Source: an uncultured Flavobacteriales bacterium
GTDB taxonomy: Bacteria > Bacteroidota > Bacteroidia > Flavobacteriales > BACL11
Direction of reading: 5' to 3'
Length of the DNA: 13,649 bases
Assembly: GCA_913047525.1 (NCBI GenBank)
Contig: CAJWUS010000025.1
Span: 1 to 13,649 of the forward strand
Part shown: in pieces, positions 7,258 to 13,649 of the stretch
Position numbering within the stretch: the stretch's first letter is position 1
Layout of the letters: every line of letters begins with the position of its first letter
The notes under the pieces: model-generated
The model's database searches: none
The model's input: only the letters and a program-made list of their open reading frames with translations
Told to the model about the DNA's origin: nothing
Translations under genes and position numbers: made by a program

Positions 7258-10200
7258 ATGGTTAATCGGCTTCTCAACTTTTTATCCTCCATGAAGTTTG
7301 CGGCAATCTTATTGTTTGCTTTTGCTTTTTCCATTGGATATGCCACTTTTATTGAAAACGATTTTGGTACAAGAGCTGCAAAAGCCCTTATTTTTAACTC
7401 CTGGTGGTTGGAAGTAATTCTGATTTTGTTGTGCCTTAGTTTGATACTGAGTGTTATCAAAAATAATATGTTTTGTTGGAGTAAAATCACGATCTTAGTT
7501 TATCATCTTGCTTTTATTATTATTCTGATTGGGGCTGGCACTACAAGATATTTTGGTACAGAAGGGATGATGCATATAAGGGAAGGAAGGATGGAAAATA
7601 GTTTTGTGTCTGATGATTTGTATTTACAAATAAAAGTGGATGATAAAACTTTGCAATATGAGTACAACAAACGGCTTTTTCTATCTCCAATTAGTAACAA
7701 TAATTTCTCTATTCCTATCGATTTTCTGGAAAACGACATAAGCATTGAATATGCCGATTTTATTCCAAATGTAAAAGATTCATTGTTTGATAATATAGCA
7801 GGAGGAATCCCAATTATGCATTTAGTTGTTCCAGGAAATAATGGCATGCAATCTGTTTTCCTATTGGAAGGGGAACAAAAAATTATTGCAAATAATACCT
7901 TTACCTTAAACAATCCGCAAGAAAAGGCAATCAATTTATTTTACAATGATAGCCTGATGTTGGTGGCTAATTTTGATATCGAAAGCATGAGCATGCTGGA
8001 TAGAAGCACTGCAACTCTTTCTAAAAACAAAAGAAATAATTTAACAACAAAAAAATTATATTCTGCTGAAAACTTGCAATTTGTGGTAAAAGAAATTCAT
8101 GCCAAAGCAAAAATAGTATCGACAAGTAAATTCCTGAAAATGGAAAATGGTGCTGAAGATGCTCTAATAGTAAATGTGAATTGTAATGGGATAAGCAAAC
8201 AAATTGAACTTATTGGTGGAAGCGGATATGTAAGTCCTAAAAATAAATTTGCTTTGGAAGGGTTAAACTTCACACTTTCCTATGGAGCAAAATATTTGCA
8301 AACGCCATTTTATGTTAAGTTAAAAGACTTTCAAGTGGAAAGATATTCTGGCTCTATGAGCCCATCCTCCTTTGCATCTGAGGTAAGTGTAATTGATGGG
8401 GATAAGGAAATAGATTACAAAATTTTCATGAATAATGTTTTAAATTATAAAGGGTATCGGCTTTTCCAATCCTCTTATGATAAGGATGAAAAAGGCACTA
8501 TTTTATCGGTTAACCATGATTGGTGGGGCACGCTCTTAACTTATGTCGGTTATGGGCTTTTGTTTTTAGGAATTGTGCTTACTTTTTTCTCTTACAATAC
8601 AAGATTTAGAATACTTAGTATGAAGCTAAAACTTATAAAACAAAAAACATTTTTACTGCTTTTGGTTTTTGGCTTTTCTTTTTCTAGCTCAATTGCCATG
8701 GAATTAGAAGCTAATGTAGATAGTTTGATTCAAGCGAATTTGATTGATGCCACTCATGCAAAAAGAGCAGAACAACTTTTAGTACAAGACAATGGCGGAA
8801 GGGTAAAACCCCTGAGTACATTATCCACCCAATACATTCGAAAAATTTCCCGTAAGCAAGAATTGTATGGGCAATCTGCCACCCAAATACTGATTGGAAT
8901 GATGAGCAATCCTGTGGCTTGGGGCAATATTCCAATTATTAAAATTTCGAATCCTGAGCTTAAAAATGTCTTGGATACGAAAGAAAAATTAGCAAGCTTT
9001 ATTCAATTATTTGAAAAAGACGGAACTTACAAACTAAGTAAATTTGTAGAAGATGCATACAAAAAACAACCCAGAAACAGAGATAAATTCGATAAAGATG
9101 TAATTGCAGTTGATGAAAGGATAAACCTTTGCTATCTTATTTTTAATGGTGGATTTCTGCGACTATTTCCACTTGCAAACGATAGCAATAATGTATGGCA
9201 TCCTTATTCCAAAAATGAACTTTTTTCTTCCAACGATTCCCTCTTTGTAACTAATATTATGAGCATGTATTTTAATACCATCAAGTCAGCAAAAGAAAAT
9301 AAGGATTGGGCAACCGCAACTGAGATTCTGGACTATATTCAGAAATTTCAAGAAAAATATGGAGCGAAAGTTATCCCTGCTACTTACAAAACAAAATGGG
9401 AGGTCTATTATAATAATTTACAGCCTTTCTCTAAATTATTTATGAGCTACTTTATACTTGGATTTTTGCTTTTGGTCTTTGTAATTATGCAAATATTTAA
9501 GAATCGAAAATGGCTTAACGTATTGGTTACAATCCTAAAATGGCTGATATATAGTAGCTTTGCACTACATACCATTGGGCTTATTGTTAGGGGGGTAATC
9601 TCAGGACATGCCCCTTGGAGTAATGGTTATGAGTCTATGATTTATATTTCTTGGGCGACTCTACTTTCTGGTGTGCTTTTCAGCCGGAAATCTGTACTTA
9701 CATTGGTAGCCACAACTATTGTTGCATCCCTTTTGCTAATGGTTGCTCATTTGAACTGGCTGGACCCTGAAATTACAAATTTGGTGCCAGTTCTAAAATC
9801 CTATTGGCTTATGATTCATGTGGCAATTATTACAGCAAGCTATGGCTTTTTGGCTTTGGGGACCATGCTTGGTCTTTTTGCGCTTTGGCTTATTTTTATT
9901 GGAAATTTTTCAGGAAATAGGAAGTTGAATTTAATTTGTGAAGAGATAACTATTATCAATGAAAAATCCTTGACCATTGGACTCTATATGCTAACGATTG
10001 GCACCTTTTTGGGTGGAATTTGGGCAAATGAATCTTGGGGAAGATATTGGGGATGGGATCCAAAAGAAACTTGGGCTATGGTAAGCATTTTAGTTTATGC
10101 TATTATTTTACATTTGCGTTTTATTCCTGCTTTACAAAACAAATATGTATTTAACTTGGCGTCTCTTGTTGGTATTTGGTCTATTATTATGACTTATTTT

Positions 10201-10350
10201 GGGGTGAATTATTACCTTTCAGGATTACACTCTTATGCGGCTGGAGATCCAATGCCGATTCCTTCTTTTGTATATTACCTGATTGGGATTATGGTACTTT
10301 CTGCTATTTTAGCAAAGTTAAATTTTAAATCTTCTGAAAATGAAAATTGA
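7258..10350 (+). CDS. ccsBA: Fused cytochrome c biogenesis protein CcsBA (ResB-CcsA)
   Basis: A 1030-residue inner-membrane protein of the system II cytochrome c assembly machinery, which exports haem and attaches it to periplasmic c-type apocytochromes. The N-terminal ResB/CcsB part has membrane segments about 13-31, 47-66 and 76-94, a large periplasmic domain (about 95-420) and a segment about 424-445. A further segment (464-480) leads into a second periplasmic domain of about 245 residues (481-725). The multi-pass CcsA part begins near 727. The haem-binding WWD domain is at 922-940 (WANESWGRYWGWDPKETWA). The four expected haem-ligand histidines are present: H83 and H952 in membrane segments, and H854 and H991 on the periplasmic side, with H991 in GLHSY. 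The start is the first ATG, giving the ResB-like LLNFLSSMKFA opening. It overlaps bshB1 by 11 bases. Confidence 0.95.
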   Translation: MVNRLLNFLSSMKFAAILLFAFAFSIGYATFIENDFGTRAAKALIFNSWWLEVILILLCLSLILSVIKNNMFCWSKITILVYHLAFIIILIGAGTTRYFGTEGMMHIREGRMENSFVSDDLYLQIKVDDKTLQYEYNKRLFLSPISNNNFSIPIDFLENDISIEYADFIPNVKDSLFDNIAGGIPIMHLVVPGNNGMQSVFLLEGEQKIIANNTFTLNNPQEKAINLFYNDSLMLVANFDIESMSMLDRSTATLSKNKRNNLTTKKLYSAENLQFVVKEIHAKAKIVSTSKFLKMENGAEDALIVNVNCNGISKQIELIGGSGYVSPKNKFALEGLNFTLSYGAKYLQTPFYVKLKDFQVERYSGSMSPSSFASEVSVIDGDKEIDYKIFMNNVLNYKGYRLFQSSYDKDEKGTILSVNHDWWGTLLTYVGYGLLFLGIVLTFFSYNTRFRILSMKLKLIKQKTFLLLLVFGFSFSSSIAMELEANVDSLIQANLIDATHAKRAEQLLVQDNGGRVKPLSTLSTQYIRKISRKQELYGQSATQILIGMMSNPVAWGNIPIIKISNPELKNVLDTKEKLASFIQLFEKDGTYKLSKFVEDAYKKQPRNRDKFDKDVIAVDERINLCYLIFNGGFLRLFPLANDSNNVWHPYSKNELFSSNDSLFVTNIMSMYFNTIKSAKENKDWATATEILDYIQKFQEKYGAKVIPATYKTKWEVYYNNLQPFSKLFMSYFILGFLLLVFVIMQIFKNRKWLNVLVTILKWLIYSSFALHTIGLIVRGVISGHAPWSNGYESMIYISWATLLSGVLFSRKSVLTLVATTIVASLLLMVAHLNWLDPEITNLVPVLKSYWLMIHVAIITASYGFLALGTMLGLFALWLIFIGNFSGNRKLNLICEEITIINEKSLTIGLYMLTIGTFLGGIWANESWGRYWGWDPKETWAMVSILVYAIILHLRFIPALQNKYVFNLASLVGIWSIIMTYFGVNYYLSGLHSYAAGDPMPIPSFVYYLIGIMVLSAILAKLNFKSSENEN

Positions 10351-11041
10351 TATATTGGTTTTTGGTGCTCATCCTGATGATGTGGAATTGGGCTGTGGAG
10401 GAACTGTTATTAAATTAATATCACAAGGAAAGAAGGTTGCTATCATTGATTTAACAAAAGGAGAATTGGGAACAAGAGGGACTCCACAAACAAGAAAGGA
10501 GGAATGCAAAAATGCCACAAAAATATTAGGGGTTGAGATACGAGAAAACATGGATTTCAAAGATGGCTTTTTTGAAAATGATGAAAAACATAAATTAGAA
10601 CTTATTAAAAAGATAAGAGAATATTGCCCTGAAATTGTAATTACTAATGCCCCATCGGATAGGCATCCAGACCATAGCAGGGCATCACAAATAGTATTGG
10701 ACGCTTGCTTTTTATCAGGACTAGAAAAAGTAGAAACAAAGCAAAAAGTTTGGCGACCAAAAGCCATTTATCATTATATTCAGTTCAACCATTTACAACC
10801 CGATTTTGTAATTGATATAAGTGGGCAAATGAAGAAAAAAATAGAAGCTGTAAAAACATACAAAACCCAATTCTTTAATGCGGACTCCAAAGAAACAGAA
10901 ACTATCATTTCAAAAAAAGGATTTCTAGAAAGTGTAAAATACAGAGCAAAAGATTTGGGCAGATTATCTAACTGTGAATTTGCTGAGGGATTTATTTCCC
11001 ATCAAATGTTAAAGGTAGATTCCTTTTTTGATATAAAATAA
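10340..11041 (+). CDS. bshB1: Bacillithiol biosynthesis deacetylase BshB1
   Basis: A 233-residue cytoplasmic zinc hydrolase of the LmbE/PIG-L family, expected to deacetylate N-acetylglucosaminyl-malate to glucosaminyl-malate, the second step of bacillithiol synthesis. The metal site is seen as AHPDDVE at 10-16 (H11, D14 as ligands, D13 as the likely catalytic base) and HPDH at 109-112 (H112). Other BshB1-like blocks are LTKGELGTRGT at 38-48, IYHYIQFNHLQPDFVIDI at 143-160 and YKTQFF at 174-179. Length is normal. The ATG lies inside the last codons of ccsBA, in another frame, so translation is probably coupled. bshA and bshC are not in the window. Deacetylation of some other sugar conjugate remains possible, but the family match is close. 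Confidence 0.9.
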   Translation: MKIDILVFGAHPDDVELGCGGTVIKLISQGKKVAIIDLTKGELGTRGTPQTRKEECKNATKILGVEIRENMDFKDGFFENDEKHKLELIKKIREYCPEIVITNAPSDRHPDHSRASQIVLDACFLSGLEKVETKQKVWRPKAIYHYIQFNHLQPDFVIDISGQMKKKIEAVKTYKTQFFNADSKETETIISKKGFLESVKYRAKDLGRLSNCEFAEGFISHQMLKVDSFFDIK

Positions 11042-11049
11042 AGCATAAA

Positions 11050-11076
11050 AAAAGCCGAGCATATCGCTCGGCTTTT
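11050..11076. terminator. Bidirectional hairpin terminator between convergent genes
   Basis: An 11-base-pair perfect stem, AAAAGCCGAGC (11050-11060) paired with GCTCGGCTTTT (11066-11076), encloses a five-base loop ATATC. It lies 8 bases after the bshB1 stop and 17 bases after the stop of the convergent secreted-protein gene. On the plus strand the T-run is four bases. On the minus strand it is seven, complementary to the A-run at 11047-11053. It should therefore end transcripts from both sides, more strongly the leftward one. Confidence 0.92.
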
Positions 11077-11093
11077 AATCTAGTATCTCAAAT

Positions 11094-13001
11094 CTATTTG
11101 GTTACAACCAACTTATTGCTAAATGTTTTTCCAGCAATTTGCGTATTGATATAGTAAATTCCAGCATCATAATTTTCAACATTTAGAATTGCCAAGTGGT
11201 TTCCTTTACTAAGTGTAGTGTTGTTATTGTAAACACTTCTGCCCAAAACATCTACTACATGAATACTCATTTTTGATTTTTTCTCAATTTTAAAATTAAT
11301 GGTAGTTTGATTCTTAGTAGGATTAGGATATACCTCCAATGTTAAATTATTATTTATTGGATTATTATTTATTGCAGAAACCACAAAATTGGTATCCAAT
11401 TCCAAATAAACGATATCATTCATCCCAACCGCATCCTCATCTCCCCTAACGGTTAATCCTGGTTCCATGTCTTTTTGATAAACTAAGCGAACTTTATCAT
11501 CCACATCTCTTTCCATAGAGGCAAACACGCATTCTCCCATTCCTAAAAATAAAGAAACAGGCGTAATGTCAATTGGGTCAGTCCAACTCATTCCGCCATC
11601 ATGCGATTTGATAATATTTACATGACGATAATTTTGTGCCCCACTATCATATATCTCCATTAGTGATGAAAAAGAAACATAGATAGTACCATTTGCATCA
11701 ATTCCACAGCTTGGCATGGAAGAAAGAGAAGAGTAATAAATACCAAAATCAATATAATTTAAAGCAGAGTCTCCATCCATATCCTGAGCAGATGCAATCA
11801 CGACTACATTATTTGACCACCATACTGAGTTAGTTATCTGTCCTCCAGTATCTGCTCCCATTCCTTCATTCCAGTATAATAAGCCATTTGTGTAAGGAAA
11901 ATAAGAAGAGCTTGCATCAGATAAATCAGCATCTAATATTCTCATATTACCAGCAAATACATGTGCCATACCACTATTATCAAGCAATAATGCTCCAGAT
12001 CCATCAGTAGTATAAAGCGAATCCATCACGCCATCATTATCTAAATCAATTCCATCATCTGTCGCATACTTATCAACAGGAAAATCAAGTACTATTGTTT
12101 TAGTCCAAGTATCTCCATTATCAGTTGATTTCATAATAAAGGTATCATCCCATTCTCCAAAAAATGCAATACAAACAATCTCTCCTTGTGCTTTAATAGC
12201 ATAACTATCTCCTCCAAAACGAGTAAACATAGAAGTATCAATAGTGGGTAATTGCATATCTTGTATGTCCCATGTTACACCTGCGTCTTGTGAGCGATAA
12301 TATAACAAAGCACCATCCAAACCATTATAAATCGTACCAGAAAGTCCAGTTGGGGCAGTAACTCCAATCATATGAATACTCTCACCATTATTTCCGCCAA
12401 TTGCTGATCGATTCCAAACTAAATCACGATACACACCATTACTATCTTGTGAGGAAACAATCTGCTCAGTCCAAGTGCCAGAGCCAATAGTATTTCTATA
12501 AGTCATTTGAAAATAGGAATTTGCTGTATTATGAGCAATTGCAATTTCTTTTCCAGAATTTGTAGCAAGCATTGAAGGCCAGCCACATCTTGAAGTTTCT
12601 AAGCGAGAAGTTGGTTGTGAGCCCCAAGCTGTTCCATCAAAAAAGTTATAGCCCGTTCCTCTATCTGTCCAGGAAGTATTAAATTCAGTACTTCTTGTCC
12701 ATGCCACAGAAATTGTGCCATCATGATGATGCAGAATTCTGTCCATAACAGTAGCATTGGATTGCAAATCGTAAGTGGTAGTTCCTACAATATACTCATT
12801 GATAGGCATAGCCATTCTCATGGAAGCAGTTGATGGATTTGGCTCCCTTATCAAATCTTTCAATACCTCATCCCCTCCCATAATCACTTTGTCGTTAATC
12901 ACAGCAATATCAGAAGCGTTAAACACTTGATTTGGTGCTATTTGAGCCATTAGATTTGCGCCAAATAATAATGTAAAAATAAATAGTAATCCTTTTTTCA
13001 T
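11094..13001 (-). CDS. Secreted Asp-box (BNR-like) protein with T9SS type A sorting domain
   Basis: A 635-residue protein whose specific function I do not recognise. The N-terminus is a Sec signal peptide (MKKG, then a hydrophobic core, probable cleavage after A19 before Gln). Three Asp-box motifs of the S-x-D-x-G-x-x-W type are seen at 237-244, 292-299 and 466-473, as found on beta-propeller folds of sialidases and related proteins. A full set of sialidase catalytic residues was not identified, so enzyme activity should not be assumed. Two Asp-rich loops resemble calcium sites: D319/D321/D323/D327 and D407/D409/D411/D418. The last ~84 residues (from about 552, with LEVYPNPTKNQTTINF and ending KLVVTK) are a type A sorting domain, which sends the protein through the outer membrane by T9SS. 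It has its own leader with the AAACCTAAAAAA motif and ends at the shared terminator. Confidence 0.85.
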   Translation of the reverse strand: MKKGLLFIFTLLFGANLMAQIAPNQVFNASDIAVINDKVIMGGDEVLKDLIREPNPSTASMRMAMPINEYIVGTTTYDLQSNATVMDRILHHHDGTISVAWTRSTEFNTSWTDRGTGYNFFDGTAWGSQPTSRLETSRCGWPSMLATNSGKEIAIAHNTANSYFQMTYRNTIGSGTWTEQIVSSQDSNGVYRDLVWNRSAIGGNNGESIHMIGVTAPTGLSGTIYNGLDGALLYYRSQDAGVTWDIQDMQLPTIDTSMFTRFGGDSYAIKAQGEIVCIAFFGEWDDTFIMKSTDNGDTWTKTIVLDFPVDKYATDDGIDLDNDGVMDSLYTTDGSGALLLDNSGMAHVFAGNMRILDADLSDASSSYFPYTNGLLYWNEGMGADTGGQITNSVWWSNNVVVIASAQDMDGDSALNYIDFGIYYSSLSSMPSCGIDANGTIYVSFSSLMEIYDSGAQNYRHVNIIKSHDGGMSWTDPIDITPVSLFLGMGECVFASMERDVDDKVRLVYQKDMEPGLTVRGDEDAVGMNDIVYLELDTNFVVSAINNNPINNNLTLEVYPNPTKNQTTINFKIEKKSKMSIHVVDVLGRSVYNNNTTLSKGNHLAILNVENYDAGIYYINTQIAGKTFSNKLVVTK

Positions 13002-13008
13002 AATCTTG

Positions 13009-13063
13009 TTTTTTAGGTTTAAAAAATAATTGAGCGGTAAATTTAGAAATAATTTTACTTCAA
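13009..13063 (-). promoter_or_regulatory. Leader and possible weak promoter of the secreted-protein gene
   Basis: The minus strand carries AAACCTAAAAAA (13009-13020) seven bases before the ATG at 13001, identical to the leader of the gene at the left edge. Further upstream are TAAATTTA (13038-13045, one base off TAnnTTTG) and CTTGAAGTAAAA, which resembles the -33 region of the left-edge promoter (CTTGAAATAAAA). The spacing from TTG (13061-13063) to the -7-like box is 15 bases, shorter than normal, so the promoter call is weak. The upstream part overlaps the end of the glycosyltransferase gene. Confidence 0.4.
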
Positions 13064-13649
13064 GCGATTATAAAACTGAAATAATTTCTCTGCTTCTGAT
13101 TGCCAATTAAATTTTGTTTTTGCCCAGCGTAAAGCATTCTCTTGAAACTGTTTTCTTATGGCAGTATTGTCTAACAAATTTTGAAGCTCCTTAGCTAAAA
13201 GTTGAGCGTCTCTTTTTTGTAAAATAATTCCACAAGTTGTTTCATTTATAATAGCGGTAGTAGCAGATAAATCCACAGTAACAATTGCTAAACCCATTGT
13301 CATATAGTTAAATAATTTGTTTGGAGGACCAGCTAAAGTATTGCGTTCTTCATCCGTATTTGTAATTATACCAATACTGCATTCGGCTAATGATTTTGGC
13401 ACATCATTATAGCTAAGCCAGCCCGTAATCTCAATATTTTCCTCTAAATTATTTTCTTTTATTTTTTTTTCTAAATATTTTTTCTCTTCTGCAAAAACAT
13501 CTCCAATAATTCTGAATTTGAAATTAGGTTGCGTAGTTTTTAAAATAATCAACGCTTCCACAATCAATTTTAATCCTCTATTGAACCAAAGAGATCCTTC
13601 ATGACAGATAATAACTTCAGTATTTTCCTTTTGATAATTTAAAAAAAAA
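13055..13649 (-). CDS. Glycosyltransferase, GT-B fold, family 4-like (C-terminal part, truncated by window edge)
   Basis: The frame stays open from the stop at 13055 to the right edge, so at least 198 residues are present and the N-terminal acceptor domain is missing. A TTG at 13565-13567 could be mistaken for a start. It is internal, because the frame upstream of it keeps encoding sensible family sequence (HEGSLWFNRGLKLIVEA), the start of the nucleotide-sugar-binding domain. Further conserved blocks are FRIIGD, the ENIEITGWLSYNDVP stretch, and GPPNKLFNYMTMGLAIV, the donor-binding region that in many family-4 enzymes carries the EX7E-like motif; here the first Glu position is not obvious. The enzyme should transfer a sugar from a nucleotide donor in cell-surface glycan synthesis; donor and acceptor cannot be told. 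It is 53 bases upstream of the secreted-protein gene on the same strand. Confidence 0.85.
   Translation of the reverse strand, partial: FFLNYQKENTEVIICHEGSLWFNRGLKLIVEALIILKTTQPNFKFRIIGDVFAEEKKYLEKKIKENNLEENIEITGWLSYNDVPKSLAECSIGIITNTDEERNTLAGPPNKLFNYMTMGLAIVTVDLSATTAIINETTCGIILQKRDAQLLAKELQNLLDNTAIRKQFQENALRWAKTKFNWQSEAEKLFQFYNRLK

Noticed and set aside
7248..7934. Antisense open frames over the ccsBA 5' end
   Set aside because: They lie on the opposite strand of the recognised ResB region and have no family features.
10369..10767. 132-residue open frame antisense to bshB1
   Set aside because: It is fully inside a strongly recognised gene, and its translation (Ser/Phe/Pro-rich) resembles no known family.
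13055..13567. Glycosyltransferase as a complete 170-residue gene starting at 13567
   Set aside because: The codon at 13565-13567 is TTG, and the same frame continues open to 13649 with typical family sequence, so the gene is truncated by the window, not short.
1..13649. Defence island, prophage, toxin-antitoxin or mobile element
   Set aside because: All genes identified are core-type envelope, redox or secretion genes; no nuclease, integrase, transposase, inverted repeat pair or tRNA-linked att site was seen.

Overview
The window looks like a piece of a Bacteroidota (Bacteroidetes) chromosome, probably Flavobacteriia-like. The reasons are AT-rich DNA, genes without Shine-Dalgarno sequences, TAnnTTTG-type -7 promoter elements, a secreted protein with a type IX secretion (T9SS) sorting tail, a fused CcsBA cytochrome c assembly protein, and a Wza/Wzc pair of the Bacteroidetes kind. 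Genus and species cannot be told from the sequence. No tRNA, rRNA, CRISPR array, insertion sequence, integrase or phage gene is visible. Nearly all of the window is coding and no gap between genes exceeds about 95 bases.

Left part, all on the minus strand and read from right to left (7191 down to 108): a DUF2520 Rossmann-fold dehydrogenase, a UbiA-family prenyltransferase, a Maf nucleotide pyrophosphatase, a Wza-like export lipoprotein, a Wzc-like tyrosine autokinase and an NhaC-type Na+/H+ antiporter. The first three genes, and the Wza/Wzc pair, are each separated by a single base, so they are clearly cotranscribed. The 48-base and 79-base gaps between the blocks hold no obvious terminator, so read-through is possible. 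A possible secondary promoter sits in front of the wza-like gene. At the extreme left edge a promoter, a leader and the first four codons of another leftward gene are visible.

Middle, plus strand (7258 to 11041): a 1030-residue CcsBA haem exporter/cytochrome c synthase overlaps by 11 bases with bshB1, the bacillithiol biosynthesis deacetylase. They form a two-gene operon that diverges from the leftward operon across a 66-base promoter region. The operon ends at a strong symmetrical hairpin terminator shared with the convergent gene to its right.

Right part, minus strand: a secreted T9SS cargo protein with three Asp-box (BNR) motifs and two calcium-loop-like Asp motifs, and the C-terminal part of a family-4-type glycosyltransferase that runs off the right edge.

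Functionally the window mixes envelope work (polysaccharide export and its tyrosine-kinase control, prenyl-lipid synthesis, ion homeostasis), redox work (cytochrome c maturation, bacillithiol) and secretion. I did not find a convincing undescribed system. The most useful leads are the ccsBA-bshB1 translational overlap, the tandem DNA repeat coding for the Wzc tyrosine tail, a 12-base leader motif shared by two distant genes, and the unassigned Asp-box secreted protein.
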